Shown here one piece after another: positions 16,419-25,233 of a DNA stretch of 64,000 nt. The translations under genes were made by a program, and so were the position numbers. Below the pieces are notes generated by a model. That model searched no databases and had not been told where the DNA came from. It worked only from the letters and a program-made list of their open reading frames with translations. Source of the DNA: Bacteroides sp. (GTDB lineage: Bacteria; Bacteroidota; Bacteroidia; Bacteroidales; Bacteroidaceae); the NCBI GenBank assembly GCA_022648295.1, contig JALCME010000006.1:102561-166560 (forward strand), given 5' to 3'. Position 1 is the stretch's first letter. The number at the start of each line of letters is the position of its first letter.

Positions 16419-17396
16419 TTAATATCCCCAGACAAACATATCCACTGTTTCTCCATTATTAAAAAGCGCCTCATCTACTTGAAGAAGACGTTTCTTTAAA
16501 CGGAATTTCTGCTGTGAAACGGAAGCAGGTGACACAGCAATAAGTGTGGCAATCTCTGCATTGGAAAAGCGCAAGCGTATGAGCTGGCAAAGTTGCAAAT
16601 CAGCAGCTGTCAATACAGGAAAGCGTTCGGTGAGACGGTCTGTGAAACGACTGTATGCCTTATCTGTAAGTTGCTTCAAATGCTCCCAGTCAGCATCGGA
16701 AAGGAACTTCGGTATACGACGTAAACGCTCCACCACCTCATCGCGATCAACTAATGCAGAGGTAAGCGTCTGCACCTGACCATCTAAGAGGGTAATGCGT
16801 TCATCCTGTTCCTTAAGTAGTTTCAATTCACGAGGTAGAGGACGTTTTTCATATCCTTTAAGACGATCACGAAGAGAGTTATTTTCCTCATGTAAAAGGC
16901 CATTGCGATCCATAAGTGTCACCAGGGATGCCCGTACTTCTTCACGCATATCGTCCGTCACCGGCATATCATCCAAATAGGCTTCCAGTTCCGCCATCTC
17001 CCGTTCATTATTACGCAAATGTTGTTCATTCTCACTGAGACTAACAGTATAGTGACGATGTTCCTTCTCTTTTTTTTCGTCAACGGACATAAATATCAGC
17101 CGGATAACTACTCCCAGTAAAGCAACCGCCAGCGTACCTAAGAGAAGCTTTTCCTTTCCACTAAAAGGCGTCAGCCGGACACGCTTCCCCCCGGAGAGTT
17201 CCTTCACCCGTTCGTATTTGCTATGCAAATCCGAAACCATACCCACAGCACGGGTACTATCCACCACTCCTGTATGTAGCAATGAATCCGTACGGCAAAG
17301 AGATTGTTCATAATCCAACAAAGATTTATCGGCAGGGCTCGAACAAGATAGTAGTCCCAAAAGAAAAGTCAGAAGGAAAAGACGCACAATAGTCAT
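16419..17396 (-). CDS. Membrane-tethered coiled-coil protein with LuxR-type HTH
   Basis: A 325-residue protein: N-terminal lipobox-like signal (LLGLLSC, Cys18), a short exported segment, a membrane helix (about 83-103, LLLGTLAVALLGVVIRLIFM), a long charged coiled coil (about 118-240), and a C-terminal helix-turn-helix (LTAADLQLCQLIRLRFSNAE, then IATLIAVSPASVSQQKFRLK) of the LuxR/GerE kind. The plan suggests a membrane-bound transcription factor with an outward sensor stub. It lies downstream of the polysaccharide locus on the same strand, behind a terminator hairpin and its own -7 box. Target genes are unknown. There is no TPR array, unlike many Bacteroides relatives. Confidence 0.72.
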   Translation of the reverse strand: MTIVRLFLLTFLLGLLSCSSPADKSLLDYEQSLCRTDSLLHTGVVDSTRAVGMVSDLHSKYERVKELSGGKRVRLTPFSGKEKLLLGTLAVALLGVVIRLIFMSVDEKKEKEHRHYTVSLSENEQHLRNNEREMAELEAYLDDMPVTDDMREEVRASLVTLMDRNGLLHEENNSLRDRLKGYEKRPLPRELKLLKEQDERITLLDGQVQTLTSALVDRDEVVERLRRIPKFLSDADWEHLKQLTDKAYSRFTDRLTERFPVLTAADLQLCQLIRLRFSNAEIATLIAVSPASVSQQKFRLKKRLLQVDEALFNNGETVDMFVWGY

Positions 17397-17426
17397 CAGT
17401 AGTCAATTTTTACTCATTACAAGATG

Positions 17427-17434
17427 CAAAGATA
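17427..17434 (-). promoter_or_regulatory. -7 box TATCTTTG ahead of the LuxR-type regulator
   Basis: Minus-strand TATCTTTG, 31 bases before the start codon, fits TAnnTTTG. The -33 region is weak. With the hairpin at 17482-17526 it indicates separate transcription from the upstream operon. Confidence 0.45.
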
Positions 17435-17481
17435 ACACATTCTGTAATAATAAAGGTCTGAGAACATAAGATTGACAAAAA

Positions 17482-17526
17482 TTAGCCACTATGCTATTAA
17501 TGCAACATTACTAACATAGTGGCTAA
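17482..17526 (-). terminator. Hairpin at the end of the polysaccharide operon
   Basis: Perfect 12-bp arms TTAGCCACTATG (17482-17493) and complement (17515-17526), 21-nt loop. On the minus strand the stem is followed by TTTTTGTC. It lies 25 bases after the fimbrillin-like stop. Confidence 0.65.
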
Positions 17527-17551
17527 ATCACCTTTCAACAGAGAATCAGAA

Positions 17552-19591
17552 CTAGCGGTTCTCCATATCCTTCATACAGCGTACAGAGAACGCATGGGAA
17601 CGACCGGAAGAATGTGTCCATGTTTTGTCAACAACTTTATAGTACAAAGAAGTGGCACCTTGATCTTTATCGTTTCCATAGCTGCTGGCTGAAGAATTGG
17701 ACCAGTAACATGCAGCACCTTTACTTTCATTTAAGCCTGTATTGTTGCCGTTATTACCACCGTTAGACCCCCATTTACAACCTGCCAACGGCCAATAAGC
17801 ATAATTCGTTCCATCATAACAGTATTTAAGTACCGCAATTGCACTTAAATTCACAAGCTCTCCTTTCTGCTCTATCTCATCCAATACATGAGGAGATACT
17901 ACCCGATATCCTTTCGGACAAGGATCATAAATAGACTTATGCCCATCAGAAGGATTGAGATAAGTACTCGATTCATTCGGATTTCCCCAGAAATCATCTT
18001 TACGATCTGTACGTGCTCCTGTCCATGCACCCAAATACCAGTCAGATTTCGTATTTTCGACTTCATTTGTATAAAGCAACGCACGAGGATTTTCTATAGA
18101 GAATCTGACATTTGTAGCCTGTGTCGGTATATTGGTACCAACAGACCCGGACCAACCAATAGGAGTAGGTCGCCCCCACTGGAAATATACACCATTTGCC
18201 TTCCAATTATTGTCTTCTCCCGTCATATATGTTCCCAAATTGCGATCTAAAACAACATATCCTGTATTACCATAAGTCTGTTCTGCCGGAGGAGGTGTCA
18301 TCCACACAATAAAACTCCACAATACGGTAGTCTGATCATCTCCATAGATAGCAACTTGCCCGCAACCTCCGTCATACCCACCGCTGACTTTAAATGCATT
18401 GACGGTAATAGTATAATCACTGGCAACAGGAGAAATATCTGTAGTTGAACCATTTACACCAACCATTTTATGATTAACATTCAAGTCACAGTTAAGAATG
18501 GTTTTGGCATATTTAGGTTCTTCCACTTCCATAAAATTACCCCTGGCCTTGACACTAATAATATTATTTATTCCACTTGTTGAAATATTCGTCATGATGC
18601 AATTGGATTCTCCGTAAGCCCATCCATCTGCCAGCAAACGCGTCTCTACAGGCTCATACCAGTCGCATGAATTATCCGAAAGCTTCAGGTCATTAATAGT
18701 AATTACATTTACTGCATTTGCTTTTAATTGCTTGCCTTCTTTAAGGATAGGAATAGTGACTGTTTGTGAATCATTCTCTAAGGTTACAACAATATAGACC
18801 TCTTTATCCGTCAAATCAGCGGGATAAGTCGTTAAATAAACATCCTGAGCAGAGGCAAGAGCTTCCGGCGTTGTCAATGAAACAGTAGCATATGATTTTG
18901 TTTCTGTACCAAACGTTAACTCATCTTTGTCCAAATCGGCAGTGAATGTGCCGGAAAGAGGAGTCCTTGTTTCTTTGTCATACAAAGAAACACTTTTCAG
19001 TTTGTATGCCGAGAACTCTTTAGATGAAATAGTGAACTTTACATAGGCCATTGCATGCTTCAACGTAAACTTAGCAAGCATGTTCGAATTACTAACCGTT
19101 GCCTTGGCATAAGCAAAACCATATTTCCCGATGTGACGACTATCACCCGGAGTACTTTGCTCCTGTTCGGAAGACAAAGAGGAGGTTATTTGATTGCCTC
19201 CTTCAGCCAATGTCGTATTTTGCAGATAAGGATAGTAAATAAGAAGTTCCGTAGTTCCCTCTTCTGCAATCTCTACCTCATTTGAAGTAAAAACGCCTGA
19301 ATTCTGCCCGATAGATTCATCACTGAGTAAAGACTGTACATTATCAATACTCGCTCCTTCCGTACGTGAAAAGACTCCTAAAGCATCACCTTCACTCCAA
19401 AGTAACGGATATGCATCGCTCGTTTTATCGCCAATTGAAATGCGTGTTTGCGGAGACGAACTTCCTACCAAGGTGAGGCGTGAATGTATTTGATTGGCTT
19501 CCTTTCCATTTTCAGATGAAAGTATTTCATCCTGCGTACAGCCAGACACTACCATAGCTGTCACACATGCCGCAAATAATATATTTTTCAT
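17552..19591 (-). CDS. Fimbrillin-like lipoprotein with C-terminal FISUMP domain
   Basis: The start at 19591 is preceded by AAGGAGAAA and gives a lipoprotein signal (MKNILFAACVTAMVVSGC, Cys18); an in-frame ATG 36 bases upstream is poorer. The 679-residue product has an N-terminal fimbrillin/Mfa-like half (TRISIGDKTSDAYPLLWSEG, then DALGVFS) and a C-terminal FISUMP-type domain (VVLDRNLGTYMTG, FQWGRPTPIGW, YDPCPKGYRVVSPHV, YWPLAGCKW, CYWSNSSASS, FSVRCMKD). Such proteins are surface lipoproteins, either fimbrial subunits/tips or glycan binders. It is the last gene of the lyase-containing operon, 29 bases after the preceding lipoprotein, so a role in binding the target polysaccharide is possible. 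Binding has not been shown for this architecture. Confidence 0.8.
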   Translation of the reverse strand: MKNILFAACVTAMVVSGCTQDEILSSENGKEANQIHSRLTLVGSSSPQTRISIGDKTSDAYPLLWSEGDALGVFSRTEGASIDNVQSLLSDESIGQNSGVFTSNEVEIAEEGTTELLIYYPYLQNTTLAEGGNQITSSLSSEQEQSTPGDSRHIGKYGFAYAKATVSNSNMLAKFTLKHAMAYVKFTISSKEFSAYKLKSVSLYDKETRTPLSGTFTADLDKDELTFGTETKSYATVSLTTPEALASAQDVYLTTYPADLTDKEVYIVVTLENDSQTVTIPILKEGKQLKANAVNVITINDLKLSDNSCDWYEPVETRLLADGWAYGESNCIMTNISTSGINNIISVKARGNFMEVEEPKYAKTILNCDLNVNHKMVGVNGSTTDISPVASDYTITVNAFKVSGGYDGGCGQVAIYGDDQTTVLWSFIVWMTPPPAEQTYGNTGYVVLDRNLGTYMTGEDNNWKANGVYFQWGRPTPIGWSGSVGTNIPTQATNVRFSIENPRALLYTNEVENTKSDWYLGAWTGARTDRKDDFWGNPNESSTYLNPSDGHKSIYDPCPKGYRVVSPHVLDEIEQKGELVNLSAIAVLKYCYDGTNYAYWPLAGCKWGSNGGNNGNNTGLNESKGAACYWSNSSASSYGNDKDQGATSLYYKVVDKTWTHSSGRSHAFSVRCMKDMENR

Positions 19592-19620
19592 ATTGATTTC
19601 TCCTTTTAAGTTACACCATT

Positions 19621-20088
19621 TTACCATTCATTTTCTTCAAGATCTCCGGCAGAAGCGTCATCACTCCACGCCCCTTCCGTTCCAGCAGCTTTCCACGTTT
19701 GAAAAGCGGAGCATACAGCCCGCCCTTCTTCATTATAAGCTATAATAGCACTGATATAATTGACACCCGGTTTTAATCCTGTTTCTATTTTACTACTATA
19801 AGGTAAGGAAACAGGAACTCCGTTTTCTTCTACAAACTTCACCAGTTTTACTTCTATGTTATAATCGAAACCGATATCAGATACAGGATAAAAATCAATC
19901 ACTTTAGCGCCATAAGTAGTACCAGTCTTTTGTTCGGAAGTAATCTGTGCTGTATTCTCTACAATATCCGAAACAGTTAAAGCCATAGTCGGGATAATAC
20001 GGGGAGTTGATTCATCCTTGTCCGTACAAGAGGCAAATGCCAGCATTAACGCAAAAATAAATGCCTTATTTATTTGTATTTTTTTCAT
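19621..20088 (-). CDS. Small lipoprotein with a fibronectin-III-like domain
   Basis: About 155 residues. The signal peptide ends in a lipobox (LAFASC) followed by TDKDES. The body reads as one beta-sandwich domain (TVSDIVENTAQITSEQKTG ... LKPGVNYISAIIAYNEEGRA), like Fn3-type modules, and the tail is acidic (SDDASAGDLEENEW). I recognise no specific family. Two other ATG codons lie just upstream in frame; the ATG at 20088 gives the best signal peptide. It sits between GH88 and the fimbrillin-like gene, in the position where Bacteroides loci often encode surface glycan-binding proteins, but it is smaller than most of those. Confidence 0.7.
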   Translation of the reverse strand: MKKIQINKAFIFALMLAFASCTDKDESTPRIIPTMALTVSDIVENTAQITSEQKTGTTYGAKVIDFYPVSDIGFDYNIEVKLVKFVEENGVPVSLPYSSKIETGLKPGVNYISAIIAYNEEGRAVCSAFQTWKAAGTEGAWSDDASAGDLEENEW

Positions 20089-20110
20089 AATCATCAAAGA
20101 TCTGTTAGTT

Positions 20111-21289
20111 CTATTTTAATAAGTTTTTATACCGCAGCAATGCTTCCAGAAAATAGTAATCAGCGTACGTCAAAGGGACATCTACTTCGCTTTTATCAGG
20201 AAAAGAGCCAACACTATGTTTCAAGATAAAGTTTCCGTTTGTTCCCGGTTCCGCCAGATATTCTTTAGATGCAAGCGTACGAAGTTGCTTTTCAGCCATA
20301 TCAAGATAGGTTTCTTTTGCTTCTACTCTCGGAATATAATGGCTCAATTCGATGAAAGCAGAAGCCATGATAGCAGCAGAAGAAGCATCACGCAGGGCAT
20401 TCGGAATGTCAGGAGCGTCAAAATCCCAATAAGGAATGCCGTCTGCGGGTAAACGCCTAATAAGCATGTCAGCAATATGACCGGCTTGTAAGAGGTAATT
20501 TTGAAAACCTGTCATTCTGAACATCATAGTGTAGCTGTATAATGCCCATGCCTGCCCACGACTCCAGGAAGACTCATCGGAATAACCTTGCACTGTTTGC
20601 TTATGACGCACTTTGCCTGTTTCGGGATCATAATCCACCAGATGGTAAGTGGAGTAATCATCCCGGAAATGATTTCGAATGGTGGTATTGGCATGCGTGC
20701 AGGCAATATATTGCAGCGAATCGTTATCATAGGCTTTCGACATGGAGAGTAACAATTCCAGATTCATCATATTGTCTATTATTACAGGATATTTCCAGTC
20801 ACAGCCCTTACGCACAAAATCCCAACTACGAATGACTCCGGTCTTAGCACTAAACCGTGTAGAGAGAGACTTTGCACCCTGATAAAGGACCTTTCTATAT
20901 ATTTCGTTACCAGTCAATCGGAAAGCATTCCCATAACTGCAATTTAATTGGAAACCGACATCGTGGTCTCTCGTCACATATTGTACAGAATCAAGTTTCA
21001 AGGTATTTTTTTGAGCAAGAGCTTTAATATGTTCATTCCCGGTATACTCATATATATACCAAAGGGAACCGGGATAAAAGCCACTACACCACCAATAAAT
21101 AGTGGATGGAACAAACTTGCCTCCAGACAATAGTGTGCGGGGGAGTGTTTTATCAGTCAAAAGGGTATCCATACATGCATATTGTTGTTCGGCAACAGTA
21201 AATACCCTGTCAGTCAATTCTGTCATGGTTTCCTGCCGTGAACAAGAGACCAATGGCAGGAAACATAATATAAATAATAAAATCCTCAT
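20111..21289 (-). CDS. GH88 unsaturated glucuronyl hydrolase
   Basis: A 392-residue lipoprotein (lipobox PLVSC, Cys16) with a six-hairpin (alpha/alpha)6 fold. Characteristic stretches are YWWCSGFYPGSLWYIYE, RDHDVGFQLNCSYGNAF (Asp108/Asp110 region), the paired catalytic Asp172 in IIDNMMNLELL, and SWSRGQAWALYSYTMMF. GH88 enzymes hydrate the double bond of 4,5-unsaturated uronic acid at the non-reducing end of oligosaccharides made by polysaccharide lyases, which frees the unsaturated sugar. It lies directly after two lyase genes (8 bases), so it most likely acts on their products. Preference for sulfated or unsulfated disaccharides cannot be read. Confidence 0.92.
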   Translation of the reverse strand: MRILLFILCFLPLVSCSRQETMTELTDRVFTVAEQQYACMDTLLTDKTLPRTLLSGGKFVPSTIYWWCSGFYPGSLWYIYEYTGNEHIKALAQKNTLKLDSVQYVTRDHDVGFQLNCSYGNAFRLTGNEIYRKVLYQGAKSLSTRFSAKTGVIRSWDFVRKGCDWKYPVIIDNMMNLELLLSMSKAYDNDSLQYIACTHANTTIRNHFRDDYSTYHLVDYDPETGKVRHKQTVQGYSDESSWSRGQAWALYSYTMMFRMTGFQNYLLQAGHIADMLIRRLPADGIPYWDFDAPDIPNALRDASSAAIMASAFIELSHYIPRVEAKETYLDMAEKQLRTLASKEYLAEPGTNGNFILKHSVGSFPDKSEVDVPLTYADYYFLEALLRYKNLLK

Positions 21290-21297
21290 GCGTTTAT

Positions 21298-23235
21298 TTA
21301 ATTTTGTTTCGGTGTGAGGGTTGTTGTAAAAGTAGCATCTTGATTGGCTGTGATAGTTGCTTCAAATCCCACCATATAAGTACCGGGATTGGCCTGATCA
21401 TAGGAGTTAGTACTAGTAGTGCTCCATGTTTTATAAACAGGTTTCACTGTACCATTAACGGTGAGATACATCACTTTACTTCCGTTAGTCAATATGATCC
21501 GGTTTGTTTCTACTGTTGGAACAGCAGGAGTTACCATACACCAACGCACTTTAGCCGATTTATCGGTTCGTGCTTTTACTTCATCAATTACCACCAAGTC
21601 CTGATCATTAACAATTTTAACAGTACGAATAGCAGATGCTGCCTGATCTGATACAGCATTGGTCAAATTAAATGTAGCTCCCAACTCCGTAGCAGTATTA
21701 ATAGTTGCAGTTAGAGTGGCTGCTCCATTTACCAAGTGCTTGGCATCATTAATCGTAATTGTGCTATGATTCAGATTGCTCATCCTAAACACGTCCCAGC
21801 GCATAGAGTTTTGCCCCATATTCCATAAATCACCCCCAAGATTAGCTAAAGGGGTTTCCAAAGTGGTATAGCTCTGCAAGCCAAAATCCATAGACCAGCG
21901 CACCCCGTAAGCATCATAAACAAAGGAACCTGCATCCATATGCCCGTGACTTGTACCCGCTTTACCTCCTTTTATACCCAAATACTTATCCGTATCAGTA
22001 TATGTCCAATCAGTATGTATCAGAACAACCGGAGTTTCTCCCTTACCACTCCACAGTTTCTCCGTAGGGGCTGAGATATTATCCAAATTTATATTATTGG
22101 CAAAAGCCATTATCATCGGCAATAAGCGATTTTCAGCACAATTGGTATATTCTCCATTTTTCAACATACGCAACTCATTATACAACAGAGACGAATTTTT
22201 GTACTTATCGGCAAACCACCAAGTAGCCAACGCTGCGGTAGAAGCAGGAGCGCAATCGGAGTAATTAAAAAACTTACTATTAAGCCCGGTCATATAAAGC
22301 ATATATTTCGCAGTTTCTGAAAATCCAGATGTATCTGAAAGCCCGTTATCCGTACCAATAGTACTGTTAAGGGCTGCAAGCATCAAAACCTCATAAAGTG
22401 TTCCATAGCACCAATACCCTGCACCTTCAGGATAATTTCCATCGGGTGAATACATCACTTTCAGAGCAGATTTATTTGATTCCAAAGCTTTCTCAATTAT
22501 ATCTTTAGCTTCAGAAGGATTGTTTTCGTAAGAAGCTAATGCAGCACAAACCAGTCCACCGTTACAAACTTGGTTCCAGTTATTTGTTGCTTCATAAAAG
22601 TTCAAATTCCAATTTTTGTTTTGGGCCTGTTTGAAAGCATAATTCAACAATGCACCGGCTGCTTTCTTCCGGGTTCCCTCACTCAACTCATTATAAAGCC
22701 AATCATAGCCAAAAGCAACAGCTGTAGCCATTTCACCTACATCCAAGAAATGACGACTTGAGTTCCAATCCGAGAAATTACATACTGCATTCATGTCAGT
22801 TTCTGCTTTCGTCAGATATTTACTGTCACCCGTCATACGATAAGCATAAGCACAAGTAAATATACGCAGTAAAGCATCGCGTGAAACATCCAAAATCCGT
22901 TTATTACTGGCATCCAATTGGTAAGTCAACGCTTTCGTATTCATGCCTTTGCTATTACACAGACTCATTATGGTATTATGCAGAATGGTCAGATTAGGAC
23001 TTGCATTAGATTGGATTTTACTCTTCAATGCGGTAAATGCACTGGCATTCATCAATAGACGTGGATGGTTGGTTGCTGTCAACATAGAAAAGTCAAGCCC
23101 TTCTCCTGGGCCTGTCGGATTTGTTCCCGTATGAGTAGAACCCGGACGAAACCGGTTTTCATCTTCGTCAGAACAACTACAGGCCGCTCCTACAAAGAAG
23201 GATATCACTAATATTTTAAAAAGAATTGCTTTCAT
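21298..23235 (-). CDS. Heparinase II/III-fold polysaccharide lyase, lipoprotein form
   Basis: A 645-residue protein: lipoprotein signal (VGAACSCSDEDEN), an (alpha/alpha) toroid (HPRLLMNASAFTALKSKI; HFLDVGEMATAVAFGYDWLY; TNNWNQVCNGGLV), then an antiparallel beta-sandwich heparinase-II/III C-terminal region with SHGHMDAGSFVYDAYGVRWS. The Asn, Tyr and His residues in these motifs are the usual catalytic and neutralising residues of this lyase fold. These enzymes cleave uronic-acid polysaccharides by beta-elimination. It is clearly paralogous to the next gene (23395-25212). CAZy families PL12, PL15, PL17, PL21, PL33 and PL35 share this fold, and I cannot assign one without a search. Its lipid anchor suggests action at the cell surface. 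Confidence 0.85.
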   Translation of the reverse strand: MKAILFKILVISFFVGAACSCSDEDENRFRPGSTHTGTNPTGPGEGLDFSMLTATNHPRLLMNASAFTALKSKIQSNASPNLTILHNTIMSLCNSKGMNTKALTYQLDASNKRILDVSRDALLRIFTCAYAYRMTGDSKYLTKAETDMNAVCNFSDWNSSRHFLDVGEMATAVAFGYDWLYNELSEGTRKKAAGALLNYAFKQAQNKNWNLNFYEATNNWNQVCNGGLVCAALASYENNPSEAKDIIEKALESNKSALKVMYSPDGNYPEGAGYWCYGTLYEVLMLAALNSTIGTDNGLSDTSGFSETAKYMLYMTGLNSKFFNYSDCAPASTAALATWWFADKYKNSSLLYNELRMLKNGEYTNCAENRLLPMIMAFANNINLDNISAPTEKLWSGKGETPVVLIHTDWTYTDTDKYLGIKGGKAGTSHGHMDAGSFVYDAYGVRWSMDFGLQSYTTLETPLANLGGDLWNMGQNSMRWDVFRMSNLNHSTITINDAKHLVNGAATLTATINTATELGATFNLTNAVSDQAASAIRTVKIVNDQDLVVIDEVKARTDKSAKVRWCMVTPAVPTVETNRIILTNGSKVMYLTVNGTVKPVYKTWSTTSTNSYDQANPGTYMVGFEATITANQDATFTTTLTPKQN

Positions 23236-23394
23236 AGTTCAATTTTTTAATTTTCTAAACTGTTTCTCAAATATGAAAACCTTGCCTTTAGTACCAATTG
23301 CATAATTATCGGACATTGATCGTCGAGACTAAAATTAATACTACCGAATAAGCAGGGTTACTATCCTTGAGAAAATCTGATTATTAACTTTTTG

Positions 23395-25212
23395 TTAGTT
23401 TAAAGGTATCAGCCTTACTTTCAACTGGGACGTACTGTTTGCTGGAATCTTTGTTTCGAAGCCGACCCTAACTGTTCCCGGATTTGGGCAATCGTATTTA
23501 TGTGGAGGGATATTGAACCAAATTTTCATTTCCACATTTGTTGCAGCATCTACTTCCAGCAACATTCGTTTGCCATCTTTTTCTAATTCAATTTGATTCT
23601 TTGCCTTCATTTGGGGCTTCGCCGGGGTTACCATTACCCATGATACAATTGCTTCTTTGTCTCCAGTTTCTAACTGGTCAATTACTTCCAACCAATCTCT
23701 TTTATCTAGCATTATTACACGCATGGCCTTTTTCAGACTATTAGCGAAAACGCCTGTCATATCAACTTCCGCTCCTTTTTGTTCTTCCGAACGGAAAGTG
23801 TTAGTAATGGGAGCATAACTATTAACCAGATGTCTCTCGCCATTGATAGTCAAAGTACTATGTGCCATGTTACTCAAACGAAAAACATCCCAACGCTGTG
23901 AATTCTGAGACATATTCCATAAATCAACACCTTTGCTTTCAAGAGTAATATAACTCTGCATACCTAAATCCATCGACCAACGAACCCCACTTCTCTCAAA
24001 TATAAAACTCCCAGCATCCATATGAGCATGCGAAGTAGAAGGAGAACCGCCTTTTATTCCCAGATAAGTATCAGTTTTATTACTCCATCCGCTACGATAG
24101 ATAAATACAGGAGTAACTCCTCTATTGTACCAAAAGTGTGTTGATGGTTGTTTAAGCTTTTTCAGATCAAGCGATGAACTGAAGACCATTAAACTAGGCA
24201 ACAAGCGATCATCTTCTTCGAAATGTGTATTAGGTTTATCCAGTAGTTGATAATCGAGCCATAAAAGAGAAGGATCCTTCAATTTACCGGCAAACCAAAA
24301 CATCATAGTGTTGCACTCCACCTTAACCGGAGAGTCCGAGAAACAAAAGCAATCACCACTAGGGGCAGCCATAAATTGCATAAATCGAGAAGACTCCATA
24401 AAGCCGGGAGCCTGGGAAAGCCCATTGTCCGTCCCCAAAGCACTTTCGAGTGCGGCAATGAGCATAACCTGAAAACTAGTCCCATATCCCCAATATCCAT
24501 ATCCTTCCGGATAACCACCGTCAGGTCCATAGCTAACCAGCGCCTTCGGATTTGTTTCCATGCATTTTTCTATAACACGCCTAGAGACATCCGGTATTTC
24601 TTCATAAAGAGCTAGTGCGCCATACACCAAACCGCTGTTACATACGGAATTCCAATTATTCTTTTCTGTATAGAACCAAGCATTACGAGTGTTTTTTGCA
24701 GCTTCGAATCCTTTTTCTAAAATAGCCTGCCGTATCATGTGTCGGGTCTCAGGCTTCAAATAATCATACAGCCAGTCATAACCGATACCCAACGCCATCG
24801 TCATTTCGCCCACATCAAGGAAGTGAGTCGGATTCCAGTCTGTAAAGCAACTCACTGCTCTCATTTCTTGTTCGGCACGGTGAGCAAACCTGTTATCTCC
24901 CGTCATGCGATAGGCATACGATAGATAATAAATTCGCTTTAATGCTAAGCGTGAAACGGCTAGTAAGCGTTTTCCTTCTTTAATACGCTTCACAGGAGGT
25001 TCACTTAGTATCTGATTGCACAGCTTCATTATCCTATGGTGTACAGCTGCCAATGGAGGATATTCCGCTATCATCTTTTTTATGGCTTGTTCTCCCCCCT
25101 TAGGCAATAAAAGCCGTGGATGAGGTGCTATTTTGTCATAATCAAATTGTTGTGCAGACACAAATGTGTAACCAAATACAAAAATGAATAATAATATGAA
25201 TATTTTTTTCAT
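23395..25212 (-). CDS. Heparinase II/III-fold polysaccharide lyase, periplasmic form
   Basis: A 605-residue protein with a cleavable signal (FVSA-QQ, about residue 20) and no lipobox, hence probably periplasmic. The domain plan equals that of its downstream paralogue: toroid with HPRLLLPKGGEQAIKKMI, HFLDVGEMTMALGIGYDWLY and KNNWNSVCNSGLVYGALA, then a sandwich with SHAHMDAGSFIFERSGVRWS and LTINGERHLVNS. It should cleave uronic-acid oligosaccharides after import through SusCD. It lies 21 bases after susD. A 159-base gap separates it from the second lyase; I found no clear promoter there. Confidence 0.85.
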   Translation of the reverse strand: MKKIFILLFIFVFGYTFVSAQQFDYDKIAPHPRLLLPKGGEQAIKKMIAEYPPLAAVHHRIMKLCNQILSEPPVKRIKEGKRLLAVSRLALKRIYYLSYAYRMTGDNRFAHRAEQEMRAVSCFTDWNPTHFLDVGEMTMALGIGYDWLYDYLKPETRHMIRQAILEKGFEAAKNTRNAWFYTEKNNWNSVCNSGLVYGALALYEEIPDVSRRVIEKCMETNPKALVSYGPDGGYPEGYGYWGYGTSFQVMLIAALESALGTDNGLSQAPGFMESSRFMQFMAAPSGDCFCFSDSPVKVECNTMMFWFAGKLKDPSLLWLDYQLLDKPNTHFEEDDRLLPSLMVFSSSLDLKKLKQPSTHFWYNRGVTPVFIYRSGWSNKTDTYLGIKGGSPSTSHAHMDAGSFIFERSGVRWSMDLGMQSYITLESKGVDLWNMSQNSQRWDVFRLSNMAHSTLTINGERHLVNSYAPITNTFRSEEQKGAEVDMTGVFANSLKKAMRVIMLDKRDWLEVIDQLETGDKEAIVSWVMVTPAKPQMKAKNQIELEKDGKRMLLEVDAATNVEMKIWFNIPPHKYDCPNPGTVRVGFETKIPANSTSQLKVRLIPLN

Positions 25213-25233
25213 TCTTCTTCTTTCTCTTTATGA

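Noticed and set aside
17552..19627. Longer start of the fimbrillin-like gene (ATG at 19627)
   Set aside because: It would put polar residues before the signal peptide and overlap the upstream gene; AAGGAGAAA sits just before the ATG at 19591.
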